Positions 55,645-64,000 of a stretch of DNA of 64,000 nucleotides are shown here, piece after piece. The notes under the pieces were generated by a model. It made no database searches. It saw only the letters and a list, made by a program, of their open reading frames with translations, and was not told the origin of the DNA. A program made the position numbers and the translations under genes. Positions within the stretch are counted from its first letter, which is position 1. Each line of letters opens with the position of its first letter. Source of the stretch: JABDMH01 sp050298535 (GTDB taxonomy: Bacteria; Bacteroidota; Bacteroidia; Chitinophagales; Saprospiraceae); the NCBI GenBank assembly GCA_050298535.1, contig JBNKUI010000011.1, positions 1-64,000 of the forward strand, given 5' to 3'.

Positions 55645-56403
55645 CTATCGGATGAAAAAGAAAGACTTCTCTTCCGACAGATCTGGTGCAAAGCTGTATC
55701 CCTCTAAATCAAATGCTTTGAGGTCTCCCGGTGTGGTAATTTTATTTTTTACGATATACTGTGTCATGTACCCGCGCGCCTTCTTTGCGTTAAAGGAAAT
55801 GAATTTTAAATCGTCACCTCTATACTCTTTAAAATGTATATCATAAATATCTGCATCGATGGTGTCGGTATCGACAGCTTTGAAGTATTCTTGTGATGCC
55901 AGATTAATAATCACATCACTTTTGATCTTTTTTAGATCCTTTGCGATCAAGCTGGCGATGGACGATCCCCAGAACTCATAGAGATTCTTTCCCTTGTCTG
56001 TCTTTAACTTTGTGCCCATTTCCAACCGATAAGGCTGCATCACGTCAAGAGGGCGAAGGAGCCCATACAATCCTGATAGCATTCTGACATGGTCCTGCGC
56101 AAATGCAATATCCTCATCTGAAAACGTCTCAGCCTCGAGACCTTGATATACATCGCCGGTAAAGGCAAAAATAGCTTGCTTGGAGTTCCTGACGTTGTGG
56201 CTCTTCTCAAAATCCTGAAATCGCTGTACATTCAAATCAGCGAGTTTTTCACTAATCGACATCAGCTTTCTGAGGTCACCTGCCTTCTTTCCCTTCATTA
56301 TGGACACTAGCTCCATGGTATCCTCTTTAAATCTCGGTTGAGTCCTTGGAGCATCTACCTTATCATAGTTCAAAGATTTGGCAGGAGAGAGTAAAATGAT
56401 CAT
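55645..56403 (-). CDS. yaaA: Peroxide stress protein YaaA
   Basis: The protein has 252 residues: LLSPAKSLNYD at the start, FTGDVYQGLEA, LSGLYGLLRPLD, INLASQEYFKAV and ISFNAKKARGYM. This is the full YaaA/DUF328 pattern. In E. coli it lowers free intracellular iron and limits damage during peroxide stress. It has its own TACATTTG promoter candidate and ends 139 bp from pgmB. Confidence 0.92.
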   Translation of the reverse strand: MIILLSPAKSLNYDKVDAPRTQPRFKEDTMELVSIMKGKKAGDLRKLMSISEKLADLNVQRFQDFEKSHNVRNSKQAIFAFTGDVYQGLEAETFSDEDIAFAQDHVRMLSGLYGLLRPLDVMQPYRLEMGTKLKTDKGKNLYEFWGSSIASLIAKDLKKIKSDVIINLASQEYFKAVDTDTIDADIYDIHFKEYRGDDLKFISFNAKKARGYMTQYIVKNKITTPGDLKAFDLEGYSFAPDLSEEKSFFFIR

Positions 56404-56422
56404 TTGCTAGATATTGTGATTA

Positions 56423-56430
56423 CAAATGTA
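56423..56430 (-). promoter_or_regulatory. Candidate -7 element TACATTTG before yaaA
   Basis: On the minus strand TACATTTG matches TAnnTTTG and lies about 20 bp before the yaaA ATG. Confidence 0.45.
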
Positions 56431-56480
56431 ATGAACAAGCACTGCAAACTATAGTTTATCGGGATAGTCAAAGGTCAATC

Positions 56481-56514
56481 AAAAAGGCCCTGTATGGGTA
56501 TCATACAAGGCCTT
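56481..56514 (-). terminator. Rho-independent terminator after the DUF1573 gene
   Basis: AAGGCCCTGTATG and CATACAAGGCCTT form a 13-bp stem with one wobble and a 5-nt loop. On the minus strand it is followed by TTTTTG. It lies about 25 bp past the minus-strand stop at 56539. Confidence 0.8.
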
Positions 56515-56538
56515 AGTATACATTCTGAAACGCTTTGT

Positions 56539-57021
56539 TTAGAAGATAGAACCCTCTTTTTCAGGTACGCTCTCTTCAACAGCTACGTTGTTTACTTTTC
56601 CCTTGATGGTAAGCACGATCTTTGGCTCCTCCATATTGGTGGTCAATGTTACTGTCTTGGTAAACTGCCCGATGCGATTGGTGTCATATCGTACATCAAT
56701 AGTAGCACTTTCTCCAGGAAGGATTGGTTCTTTCGGATAGTCAGGTACAGTACATCCACAACTACCTTTGGCATTCTTGATGATAAGAGGCTCCAATCCA
56801 ACATTAGTGAAAATGAACTGTCTTAATGGCTCTGATCCTTTTTCGATCTCACCATAATCCATCACCAATTTTTCAAATTCCATTTGAGGACCACTGATGT
56901 CCTTAGCTTTTACCTCTTTCTCAGCTGTTTTCGCCTGATCGGCTGCAGGAGTAGCTGTTTGAGCAGAGGCAACAGAGACAAATAGGGCGAGCAGGCAAAT
57001 TGTATTTATTAATTTTTTCAT
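56539..57021 (-). CDS. Secreted DUF1573 protein
   Basis: The protein has 160 residues. A signal peptide (LINTICLLALFVSVASAQ) and a short charged linker precede a single Ig-like DUF1573 domain, with YGEIEKGSEPLRQFIFTNVG, AKGSCGCTVPDYPKEPI and LPGESATIDVRYDT. This domain is abundant in Bacteroidota envelope proteins and has no known activity. A strong terminator follows. Confidence 0.85.
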   Translation of the reverse strand: MKKLINTICLLALFVSVASAQTATPAADQAKTAEKEVKAKDISGPQMEFEKLVMDYGEIEKGSEPLRQFIFTNVGLEPLIIKNAKGSCGCTVPDYPKEPILPGESATIDVRYDTNRIGQFTKTVTLTTNMEEPKIVLTIKGKVNNVAVEESVPEKEGSIF

Positions 57022-57232
57022 GTTGTATAGTGACTTTAGATCTTCAAATTTAAGATTAATATATGTAAAATGGAAAAAGAATCAAGACCGTGAAATCCTG
57101 CCATCTCCATGTTTGATCAATCTCTACAAAGGTTGTAACGAAAACTGCGCCAAAATATGTTCCCCAATGCGTATAAAATTTGGCACATATATCGCTAGTT
57201 AAATATGAGGATGTAAGAAATATCTAAAGATG

Positions 57233-57240
57233 TATCTTTG
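57233..57240 (+). promoter_or_regulatory. Candidate -7 element TATCTTTG upstream of the E1 gene
   Basis: An exact TAnnTTTG match lies 56 bp before the E1 ATG at 57297, predicting a leader of about 50 nt. Confidence 0.5.
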
Positions 57241-57296
57241 TAATCATATGTCCGGCCACGTCGGACAGTAGCCGCAGAAGGAACTCGAATCTTTTG

Positions 57297-59714
57297 ATGA
57301 ATAACATAGCATTTGAATCAATTCTTGAAACCAATGAAAAGTCGATCTCAGGCGATGAGGCTTTCAGAATGGAAGTGCTCAGAGATTTTTATATCTGCTG
57401 TGTCAGCCGTGCGGCTTCTATTTTAGCACGTAAGGAAGTACTGACAGGAAAAGCCAAGTTTGGGATAACTGGAGATGGAAAAGAGGTGGCACAGGTGGCC
57501 CTGGCAAAGGCATTGAAGGATGGTGACTTCAGATCCGGATACTATCGCGATCAGACTCTATTGTTAGCTAAGGGAGAAGTATCCTTAGATGACTATTTTT
57601 CACAATTATACGCTGATTGTGATCATGACCCATTCTCTTCCGGTAGGCAGATGATGACTCATTTCGCCAGTAAGCTTGTCAATGAGGATGGGACCTGGAC
57701 CAACCATATGCAACAACTCAATAGTGCTAGTGACATTTCGTGTACTGCAGGACAGGTGGGTAGAGCGATTGGTTTTGGTTTGGCATCTAAGAAATATCGT
57801 GAGATGCCCAACATTGGTGATCCAAAATTGACCAATCAGGGCAATGAGATTACGATTTGCACGATTGGAGATGGTAGCACTAGCGAGGGTGCTTTCTGGG
57901 AGTCTGTAAATGCAGCAGCTGTTTCCAAAATTCCTGTAGCGTATTGTGTATGGGATGATGGATATGCGATTTCCGTTCCCTCAAAATACCAGACCGTAAA
58001 GGGTAGTATCTCCAAGGCTATGCGGGGATTCTTGATGGATGAAAATGGAAGTGGAATACGTATCTACAGAGCAAAAGGTTGGGACTATGTAGGGCTCTGC
58101 GAGATGTTTCTGCAGGGATTAAAACGCGTACGGGAAAATCATGTGCCCGCCCTTTTTCACGTGGAAGACATGACCCAGCCCATGGGACATAGCACATCGG
58201 GTTCACATGAGCGATATAAACCCGCAGATCGCATTCGTTGGGAGAAGGAAATGGATTGTATTGATGCGTTTGGCGGATGGATTATCAAGGTAGGGTTGGC
58301 AGACGTGAGCTTACTGGAGAAAATCCGAAAGCAGGCTCGTGAATATGCCAGAGAATGTAAAAACCGAGCCTGGAAGAGATTTATTGACCCGGTTCTCGTG
58401 CGGAAGGCAGAGCTCACAGAACTCATCGGGGGCTTTGCGCCCGCCTATGATGAGGCAACTGAGGCACTTCGAAAGTTAAAGCGTCTAGTGAGTCCTTTCC
58501 GGAGTGAACTAGTGAGTCTGGCTCGTGAAGTATACTTTGCATTGGCCAAGTACCAGGGACTGTCTACAAAAGCATTGGGTAGATGGCTGTACGAGATGGA
58601 GGAAGAATTTGAGAGAAAATACGCTCCACACCTTTATTCTGAGGGACAGTCATCTGCACTCAACGTGACACCTGTTCTCGCTAGATATGATGACGACAGC
58701 GAGTCTGTCAATGGATACCTTGCCTTGAACATGTACTTTAAAAAGGCCTTTGAAAAGCATGAAAAACTCTTTGTTTTTGGTGAAGATGTGGGCCGATTGG
58801 GTGATGTGAATCAGGGAATGATGGGAATGCAGAAGGAGTTTGGGGAGGCTCGAGTATTTGATACAGGTATTCGCGAATGGACTATTATCGGATCAGCGAT
58901 TGGCATGAGCATGAGGGGATTACGTCCAATAGCCGAAGTGCAATATCTGGACTATTTGGTATATGCCATGGCGCCACTTGTGGATGATCTGGCATGTCTT
59001 AGCTATCGATCTGCAGGCATTCAAAAAGCTCCAGCCATCATCCGAACACGGGGACATCGTTTGGAAGGAATCTGGCATACCGGTTCACCCATCGGAATGC
59101 TAATCAATAGTATGCCGGGGATCTATTTGTTGGTGCCCAGAAATCTAGTACAAGCAGCTGGCATGTATGAAACTATGCTGCAGTCAACTGATCCTGCCAT
59201 CATTATCGAGCCACTATCTGGTTATAGACTCAAGGAGCGCGTACCTAGTAACCTCGGAGAGTTTTGTGTGCCGCTGGGTCAGCCAGAGATCATGCATGAG
59301 GGTACCGATGTGACGCTTGTCACCTATGGTATTTGTGTTCGTATTGCTCAGCAGGCGGTAAGTCGGTTGTCCAGGTATAGTATTTCGGTAGAACTTATTG
59401 ATGTTCAGACGTTGATTCCATTTGATCTTGATCATGTGATCCTAAAATCACTGAAAAAGACAAATCGCATCATTTTTATGGACGAGGATGTGCCAGGTGG
59501 AGCTACTGCCTATATGATGAGAGAGGTTTTGGAAAAGCAGGGCGGTTTTGATTATCTGGAGATTGTACCTAGAACCATTACAGCCAAAAGTCATCGGACA
59601 CCTTATGGGTCAGATGGAGATTATTACACTAAGCCCAATGTGGAAGATGTATTTGAAGAAGTGTATGATTTGATGCGACATCTTGATCCACAAACTTTTC
59701 CAATCGAGAAATAA
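57297..59714 (+). CDS. 2-oxoacid dehydrogenase E1, fused alpha and beta subunits
   Basis: The protein has 805 residues. Residues about 1-390 are E1 alpha with the thiamine diphosphate motif GDGSTSEGAFWESVN...DDGYAISVP. A helical linker follows, and from about 460 on lies E1 beta (FVFGEDVGRLGDVNQGM, DTGIREWTIIGSAIGM, EVQYLDYLVYAM, DEDVPGGATAYMMREVL). The layout suits a branched-chain or similar 2-oxoacid dehydrogenase that feeds acyl-CoA through E2/E3 encoded elsewhere. The ATG at 57297 follows a TTG, and the start is unambiguous. Confidence 0.9.
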   Translation: MNNIAFESILETNEKSISGDEAFRMEVLRDFYICCVSRAASILARKEVLTGKAKFGITGDGKEVAQVALAKALKDGDFRSGYYRDQTLLLAKGEVSLDDYFSQLYADCDHDPFSSGRQMMTHFASKLVNEDGTWTNHMQQLNSASDISCTAGQVGRAIGFGLASKKYREMPNIGDPKLTNQGNEITICTIGDGSTSEGAFWESVNAAAVSKIPVAYCVWDDGYAISVPSKYQTVKGSISKAMRGFLMDENGSGIRIYRAKGWDYVGLCEMFLQGLKRVRENHVPALFHVEDMTQPMGHSTSGSHERYKPADRIRWEKEMDCIDAFGGWIIKVGLADVSLLEKIRKQAREYARECKNRAWKRFIDPVLVRKAELTELIGGFAPAYDEATEALRKLKRLVSPFRSELVSLAREVYFALAKYQGLSTKALGRWLYEMEEEFERKYAPHLYSEGQSSALNVTPVLARYDDDSESVNGYLALNMYFKKAFEKHEKLFVFGEDVGRLGDVNQGMMGMQKEFGEARVFDTGIREWTIIGSAIGMSMRGLRPIAEVQYLDYLVYAMAPLVDDLACLSYRSAGIQKAPAIIRTRGHRLEGIWHTGSPIGMLINSMPGIYLLVPRNLVQAAGMYETMLQSTDPAIIIEPLSGYRLKERVPSNLGEFCVPLGQPEIMHEGTDVTLVTYGICVRIAQQAVSRLSRYSISVELIDVQTLIPFDLDHVILKSLKKTNRIIFMDEDVPGGATAYMMREVLEKQGGFDYLEIVPRTITAKSHRTPYGSDGDYYTKPNVEDVFEEVYDLMRHLDPQTFPIEK

Positions 59715-59732
59715 TCCAGAAGCCCTTATCCA

Positions 59733-60455
59733 GTGTCGAATCGATTAGTCATTATTCCCACCTATAACGAAAAGGAGAACATCGCAAAAATCATCGATGC
59801 AGTGCTCTCATTAGATCCCGTATTCCACGTGCTGATTGTTGACGATGGATCACCCGATGGGACCGCTGATATTGTGAAGGCACTCCAAAAGACACATGAT
59901 CGGATTCACATCCGGGAGCGTGCGGGCAAACAAGGACTGGGCACGGCCTACATTGCAGGCTTCAAGTACGGACTGGAGCATGGCTATGACTTCATCTTTG
60001 AAATGGACGCAGACTTCTCTCACAATCCTCGTGACCTTGTACGTATGTACGAAGCCCTGGAAAATGGAGCTGACCTCGTGGTAGGTTCAAGGTATACCAA
60101 GGGGGGAAATGTAAAGAACTGGCCCTGGGATCGTATCATGTTGTCGTATGGGGCGTCACTTTATACACGTTGTGTGACTTGGATGCCTATTAAAGATCCA
60201 ACGGCTGGTTTTATCGGGTACCGGAGAGCAGTTCTTGAAGCCATACCACTCGATCAGATACAATTCGTCGGATATGCCTTTCAGATTGAGATGAAGTTTT
60301 CAGCCTATTTGAGAGGGTTTAAACTGGAGGAGATCCCTATCACCTTCGTAGATCGTGTTGAAGGTGTATCAAAGCTGTCAAGCGGCATTATACATGAAGC
60401 AGTCTTTGGCGTCCTCAAAATGCGGGCAAAAAGCTTGTTTGGCTCCTATCCCTAG
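59733..60455 (+). CDS. Polyprenol monophosphomannose synthase (Dpm1-like GT2)
   Basis: The protein has 240 residues. The GT2 fold has VIIPTYNEKENI, VDDGSPDGTADIV, MDADFSHNPRDL, VVGSRYTKGG and DPTAGFIGYRR. It would transfer a sugar from GDP-mannose (or a related nucleotide sugar) to polyprenyl phosphate, providing the donor for membrane glycosyltransferases. It lacks the C-terminal membrane helices of some homologues. The start codon is GTG (59733), 18 bp after the E1 stop. Confidence 0.88.
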   Translation: MSNRLVIIPTYNEKENIAKIIDAVLSLDPVFHVLIVDDGSPDGTADIVKALQKTHDRIHIRERAGKQGLGTAYIAGFKYGLEHGYDFIFEMDADFSHNPRDLVRMYEALENGADLVVGSRYTKGGNVKNWPWDRIMLSYGASLYTRCVTWMPIKDPTAGFIGYRRAVLEAIPLDQIQFVGYAFQIEMKFSAYLRGFKLEEIPITFVDRVEGVSKLSSGIIHEAVFGVLKMRAKSLFGSYP

Positions 60456-60575
60456 ACGGCTTCTTTCATATCATTTTTCCTACTTTATGATGCGTTCTTT
60501 TTGATACAGCAGGGGTCCTCATTACCTATTTCTGCTCCAAAACTTCAATTTGGGTCAATTTTATCCCACTTTGAC

Positions 60576-60602
60576 ACACTAAGAGGGTGCGGATCTTAGT
60601 GT
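60576..60602. promoter_or_regulatory. Perfect 8-bp inverted repeat
   Basis: ACACTAAG and CTTAGTGT flank an 11-nt spacer. No T-run follows closely, so it is more likely a protein-binding dyad or weak 3' end of the mannosyltransferase transcript than a standard terminator. Confidence 0.35.
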
Positions 60603-60788
60603 ACCTCTCAATAAATATTATTATATTTTTTAATGTGTTTAAATCTGTTTTACATTAGTATTCACATTAATATATATCATAATTTATTGTTATTTCACTA
60701 ATTTGATGATACTTATCTCTTTATTTGATGATAATCTTGATGCCGAAAGTGCTCCTGTATTAAGATTTGGACTGAAAAGAATAAAAAA

Positions 60789-60813
60789 GTGGGAAAAAGT
60801 GGGTAAAAGTGTC
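60789..60813 (+). promoter_or_regulatory. mraZ: Tandem MraZ-binding boxes
   Basis: GTGGGAAAAA and GTGGGTAAAA follow each other at 10-bp spacing, with a third degenerate GTGTC start. This agrees with the known MraZ operator of TGGG-N5 direct repeats in front of mraZ in other bacteria. The boxes lie just upstream of the -7 element, so MraZ bound there would block the promoter. Confidence 0.8.
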
Positions 60814-60821
60814 AATTATTC

Positions 60822-60829
60822 TATTTTTG
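60822..60829 (+). promoter_or_regulatory. Candidate -7 element TATTTTTG of the dcw operon
   Basis: An exact TAnnTTTG match lies 30 bp before the mraZ ATG and 8 bp after the last MraZ box, placing the operator over the -33 region. Confidence 0.55.
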
Positions 60830-60859
60830 ATGTATTACTAGCTAGATTAACCGGACTTT

Positions 60860-61324
60860 ATGCCACAACTGTATGGTGAGTATCCCTGCAAATTAGATGC
60901 AAAAGGGAGGCTTAAAATGCCTGCAGCCCTGCTGAAAAAGCTGGGAGGTGATGGTCCGTGGACATTCTTCGTAAACCGAGGTTTGGAGAATTGTCTCATG
61001 ATTTATCCCGAAGAAGTTTGGGACTCAACCGTTGAGCAGATTAGGACCTTGAACCCGTATCGGGCGGAAGACCGGAACTTTACCAGGATGTTTTTTAGGG
61101 GAGCCCATGACATAGTCACGGATTCCGCTGACCGGATTTTGATCAATAAGGGGATGCTAGAGCATGCAGGTATTGTTAAGGACGCGATTCTTTTTGCATA
61201 TCTGGATCGGATGGAGCTTTGGAACCGGGATCGATACTTTGAAATCCTGGATGCTGATGCTCAGGATTATTCGGAGCTGGCTGAGAAGGTGCTGGGAGGT
61301 GGTCATCAAAGTGCTTCCATATGA
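60860..61324 (+). CDS. mraZ: Transcriptional regulator MraZ
   Basis: The protein has 154 residues with two SpoVT/AbrB-like swapped beta repeats: GEYPCKLDAKGRLKMPAALLKKL, and a second unit with DSADRILINKGMLEHA. It binds the boxes just upstream and represses its own dcw operon. It is the first gene of mraZ-rsmH-ftsL-ftsI, and its stop overlaps rsmH by 4 bp. Confidence 0.94.
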   Translation: MPQLYGEYPCKLDAKGRLKMPAALLKKLGGDGPWTFFVNRGLENCLMIYPEEVWDSTVEQIRTLNPYRAEDRNFTRMFFRGAHDIVTDSADRILINKGMLEHAGIVKDAILFAYLDRMELWNRDRYFEILDADAQDYSELAEKVLGGGHQSASI

Positions 61325-62244
61325 TGGAGTCATATCACAATCCAGTACTCCTGAGGGAGACGGTCGAGCACATGGTGATTGAAAAGGGGGGCACTTATGT
61401 AGATGCAACCTATGGAGGAGGAGGACATACAAAATATCTGTTGGACGCATTGAATGAAAAAGGTACAGTGGTCGCGTTTGATCAGGATGAGGATGCCATT
61501 AAGAACAAGATTGATGATCCACGACTGATCTTACTCAGATCTAACTTCAGGTATATTGGACGCTTTATTAAGTATCTAAAGATCAATAAAGTAGATGGGG
61601 TGATGGCCGACTTAGGTGTTTCATCATATCAACTCGATGAGGATTCAAAGGGGTTTTCATTTACTGCCGAAAGTACATTGGATATGCGCATGAATAGCAG
61701 TGCAAGCATGACTGCGGCAGATGTAGTAAATAACGAACATGAAGCAGATTTGGTGGCAATGTTTAGTGCATATGGGGAAGTAAGAAACGCCAGATCTCTG
61801 GCAAGAGCTATTGTTAAAGCAAGGTCGCAAAGACCAATTACGAGCATTCAAGAATTTCTACTGTGCTTAGAACCTATGATTATGGGCAACCGATCCAGGT
61901 ATCTGGCGCAAGTTTTTCAGGCTATTCGTATTAAGGTCAACGATGAAATTGGTGCTTTGAAGTCATTGCTGACAGCAAGTGCTCAGATATTGAAGGTAGG
62001 TGGGCGACTTTCCGTGCTCACTTACCACTCTTTAGAAGACAGGGTCGTAAAGCATTTCGTAAAGCGCGGTGCTTTTGACCCCCGGAGTCAATTTGCATCA
62101 GATGCCTTTGGAGAGATACCTCAATGGTGTCTGAAACCCGTAAATCGAAAGCCTATTCTTCCTTCTAGAGAAGAAATAGAAAACAATAGTCGAGCGCGTA
62201 GTGCCAAACTGCGCGTTGCCGAAAAAACTAGAAGCTATGAGTGA
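61321..62244 (+). CDS. rsmH: 16S rRNA (cytosine(1402)-N4)-methyltransferase
   Basis: The protein has 307 residues: YHNPVLLRETVEHM, VDATYGGGGHTKYLL (SAM-binding motif), ADLGVSSYQLDEDSKGFSF, and the C-terminal LSVLTYHSLEDRVVKHF. It methylates C1402 in the P site of 16S rRNA. It overlaps mraZ (4 bp) and ftsL (8 bp), so the cluster is tightly coupled in translation. Confidence 0.95.
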   Translation: MMESYHNPVLLRETVEHMVIEKGGTYVDATYGGGGHTKYLLDALNEKGTVVAFDQDEDAIKNKIDDPRLILLRSNFRYIGRFIKYLKINKVDGVMADLGVSSYQLDEDSKGFSFTAESTLDMRMNSSASMTAADVVNNEHEADLVAMFSAYGEVRNARSLARAIVKARSQRPITSIQEFLLCLEPMIMGNRSRYLAQVFQAIRIKVNDEIGALKSLLTASAQILKVGGRLSVLTYHSLEDRVVKHFVKRGAFDPRSQFASDAFGEIPQWCLKPVNRKPILPSREEIENNSRARSAKLRVAEKTRSYE

Positions 62245-62575
62245 TAAATCCAAAAAAGGTAGGAAATCGAAGAGTAAGGATGCATCTGGACTTGATTCAC
62301 TCTGGGTGGCAAGAAATCTACCCTATGTGTTTTTCCTCATCCTTCTGGCCATGGTCTATATCGCTAATGCTCATTATACCCAAAAGAAAATTCGAAAGAT
62401 TGATAGTCTAAAATCTGAAATCAAGGAGTTGAACTGGAGCTATATGACAGCTAAGTCAGAACTCATATACCAGGGTACTTATACGCAGCTTAGTGATGAT
62501 GTGCGACTTAACAAATTGTCTAACGAAGGTAACTTCCCTCAGAAATTAGATTTACCAAAGTCTAAATCCCGGTAA
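62237..62575 (+). CDS. ftsL: Cell division protein FtsL
   Basis: The protein has 112 residues from the ATG at 62237. A basic cytoplasmic N-terminus (KKGRKSKSKD) precedes one membrane helix (YVFFLILLAMVYIANAHY) and a short periplasmic coiled coil (KKIRKIDSLKSEIKELNW). Size, topology and position between rsmH and ftsI identify FtsL, since sequence similarity in this family is low. An ATG at 62201 would extend it, but the overlap with rsmH favours 62237. Confidence 0.82.
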   Translation: MSDKSKKGRKSKSKDASGLDSLWVARNLPYVFFLILLAMVYIANAHYTQKKIRKIDSLKSEIKELNWSYMTAKSELIYQGTYTQLSDDVRLNKLSNEGNFPQKLDLPKSKSR

Positions 62576-62577
62576 AA

Positions 62578-64000
62578 ATGAGTAAGAAGCGCGAGTTACT
62601 GGCACGAGCTTACATTATTCTTGGAGGGATATTTCTGATGGCTCTGATCCTCATCGGAGGGACAGCCCGCATCAGTGTGTTTGAGGCTGATAAATGGCAG
62701 GCAAAAGGAGACAGCACCAAACTTAAGTTTGTAGATATTGAGCCCGATCGTGGGAATATTTATTCTGAAGATGGCTATTTACTAGCCACTTCTGTGCCCT
62801 TTTTCGATGTGCACATGGATTTAAATTCGGAAGCAATGACGGACCGGATTTTTGATGAGCATGTTGATTCTCTTGCCATATACCTCTCTCGCTATGTCTT
62901 CAAAGGCGAATCCGTCAACTCGCTAAGACGACGGCTGGTGAGAGAACGGGAGGCAGGCAATCGTTATTTCCTGATCGAAAAGAATGTGACTTTCGATCGA
63001 TTAGAGCAGATAAGGGGGTTCCCATTGATAAGAGAGGGTAAATATCAGGGTGGTTTATTGGTAGAACGTAAATCCCGTAGGCTCAAACCCTTTCAGAACC
63101 TTGCTTCGAGAACCATTGGATTGGATCGCCAGAATGCGCAGTCGGTGGGTCTGGAAAGTGCATTCGATAGCTACCTCCGTGGGAATGCTGGCAAGAAGCT
63201 GATGCAACGACTGGCTAATGGGCTCTGGATACCCGTGCATGATTTGTCGGAGATTCAGCCAGAGCGAGGTATGGACATTACTACCACTCTCGATATGAGG
63301 ACGCAGGATATTTGTCAGACAGCTTTGCTCCGGGGATTGCTCAATCATGATGCTGAATTTGGAGTTGCCATCGTAATGGAAGTCAAGACAGGGGCAGTGA
63401 AAGCTATTGCAAACCTCAATCGTCAGCAAGGAGGTCATTATTGGGAGTCATTCAATCATGCGATTGGTGATGCTACAGAACCAGGCTCAACATTTAAACT
63501 GGCTTCAGTAATGGCGTTGTTGGAAGATGGCTATATTTCTGTGGAAGACACAGTAAATATAAATCACGGCCGGGCCTATTTTGGAAGCAATGAGATGAGG
63601 GATTCAGAGTGGCACTCAGAAACAAACGTCACAATTCGTCGAGCATTTGAAATCTCTTCGAATGTGGGAATTGCAAAGATCGTCGACAAGATGTATGGCC
63701 AGTCTAATAGAGGTCAGCAGTATGTAGATCGCTTGGTCCAGTTCGGATTGCGGGATAAAACGGGTATCGAAATTGAAGGTGAAGGAACGCCAGACATAAG
63801 GGATGTAAGTCATCCTAAATGGAGTAAAGTGATGTCTTTGCCCTGGATGGCACATGGCTATGAGCTAGAGATTACCCCTTTGCAAACGCTAGCCTTCTAC
63901 AATGCCGTTGCCAACGATGGTAAGAAAATGAAGCCCTTTTTGGTCAAAAATGTGCTGGATGGCGGTCGGGTCGTGAAGACCTTTGAACCACAGGTCCAGA
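62578..64000 (+). CDS. ftsI: Penicillin-binding protein (FtsI, peptidoglycan transpeptidase), 3' end outside window
   Basis: An open frame of 474 codons runs off the right edge. An N-terminal membrane helix (residues 10-27) is followed by a pedestal domain with DIEPDRGNIYSEDG and then the transpeptidase domain. The active-site serine S304 is in EPGSTFK, and the SxN motif is S360-S361-N362 in SSNVGIAK. The KTG box would lie beyond the window. It crosslinks septal peptidoglycan. It starts 2 bp after the ftsL stop. Confidence 0.92.
   Translation, partial: MSKKRELLARAYIILGGIFLMALILIGGTARISVFEADKWQAKGDSTKLKFVDIEPDRGNIYSEDGYLLATSVPFFDVHMDLNSEAMTDRIFDEHVDSLAIYLSRYVFKGESVNSLRRRLVREREAGNRYFLIEKNVTFDRLEQIRGFPLIREGKYQGGLLVERKSRRLKPFQNLASRTIGLDRQNAQSVGLESAFDSYLRGNAGKKLMQRLANGLWIPVHDLSEIQPERGMDITTTLDMRTQDICQTALLRGLLNHDAEFGVAIVMEVKTGAVKAIANLNRQQGGHYWESFNHAIGDATEPGSTFKLASVMALLEDGYISVEDTVNINHGRAYFGSNEMRDSEWHSETNVTIRRAFEISSNVGIAKIVDKMYGQSNRGQQYVDRLVQFGLRDKTGIEIEGEGTPDIRDVSHPKWSKVMSLPWMAHGYELEITPLQTLAFYNAVANDGKKMKPFLVKNVLDGGRVVKTFEPQVQ

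Larger units (their letters stand above)
60456..60859. other. Regulatory intergenic region before the dcw cluster
   Basis: This 404-bp AT-rich stretch has no gene. It holds a dyad at 60576-60602, a single MraZ-like box in reverse orientation near 60560-60569, tandem MraZ boxes at 60789-60813 and the mraZ promoter. Confidence 0.6.

Overview
The window reads as chromosomal DNA from a member of the phylum Bacteroidota. The evidence is type IX secretion C-terminal sorting domains on several exported proteins, a TonB-dependent receptor with a carboxypeptidase-regulatory N-terminus, -7 promoter elements of the TAnnTTTG type, the rpmB-rpmG-DUF4295-ftsY block, an etfB-etfA-bifunctional nuclease block and a fused E1 alpha/beta 2-oxoacid dehydrogenase. 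The repeat-rich secreted proteins and overall gene style suggest a Saprospiria-like lineage, but that is inference. Most of the window is ordinary core genome. There is no prophage, no CRISPR array and no obvious genomic island. The only transposase remnant lies at the extreme left edge.

Layout. 0-6.7 kb: the tail of an ISL3-like transposase, two membrane proteins (one GtrII-like glucosyltransferase), a large secreted PQQ-type sugar dehydrogenase with Ig, PA14 and T9SS domains, adenosine deaminase and a DUF1905 protein. 6.7-13.2 kb: an ABC exporter, PlsC, bifunctional nuclease, EtfA/EtfB, a TPR protein and DapF. 13.4-20.2 kb: HtrA/DegP protease, a TPR-HisKA_2 sensor kinase, threonine aldolase and LepA. 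20.2-31.5 kb: a secreted thioredoxin-fold/SprB-repeat protein, FtsY, DUF4295, L33, L28, tRNA-Arg(ACG), a GyrI-like protein, a T9SS subtilase, a TolB-like propeller, signal peptidase I, a coiled-coil membrane protein and a DnaQ-like exonuclease. 31.5-32.9 kb: a low-coding patch with gene debris and short tandem repeats. 32.9-47.4 kb: Rpe, a TonB receptor, a T9SS protein, ribosomal protein S16 with a long acidic tail, an unknown 463-residue protein, a two-component system with HemL, an HU/SPOR protein, KdsA, a flavoprotein, DoxX and a K+ channel. 47.4-56.4 kb: a candidate structured element, then a leftward maltose cluster (beta-phosphoglucomutase, GH65 phosphorylase, GH13-like lipoprotein), a penicillin-acylase-family protein and YaaA. 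56.5-64 kb: a DUF1573 protein, 2-oxoacid dehydrogenase E1, polyprenol-phosphate mannosyltransferase, and the start of the division/cell-wall (dcw) cluster mraZ-rsmH-ftsL-ftsI, which runs off the right edge.

How the genes work together. Three groups stand out. (i) Translation and export: S16, L28, L33, LepA, FtsY and signal peptidase I, together with T9SS cargo. (ii) Maltose use: a GH65 phosphorylase would yield beta-glucose 1-phosphate, which PgmB converts to glucose 6-phosphate. The accompanying GH13 lipoprotein has lost all three catalytic acids, so it probably binds rather than cuts glycans. (iii) The dcw cluster, preceded by tandem MraZ boxes and a TAnnTTTG promoter. The observations most worth following are the GH13 pseudoenzyme, the 72-bp-repeat-driven acidic tail on S16, the long inverted-repeat element at 47.65 kb, the redoxin-SprB fusion and the zinc-ribbon-tailed K+ channel.
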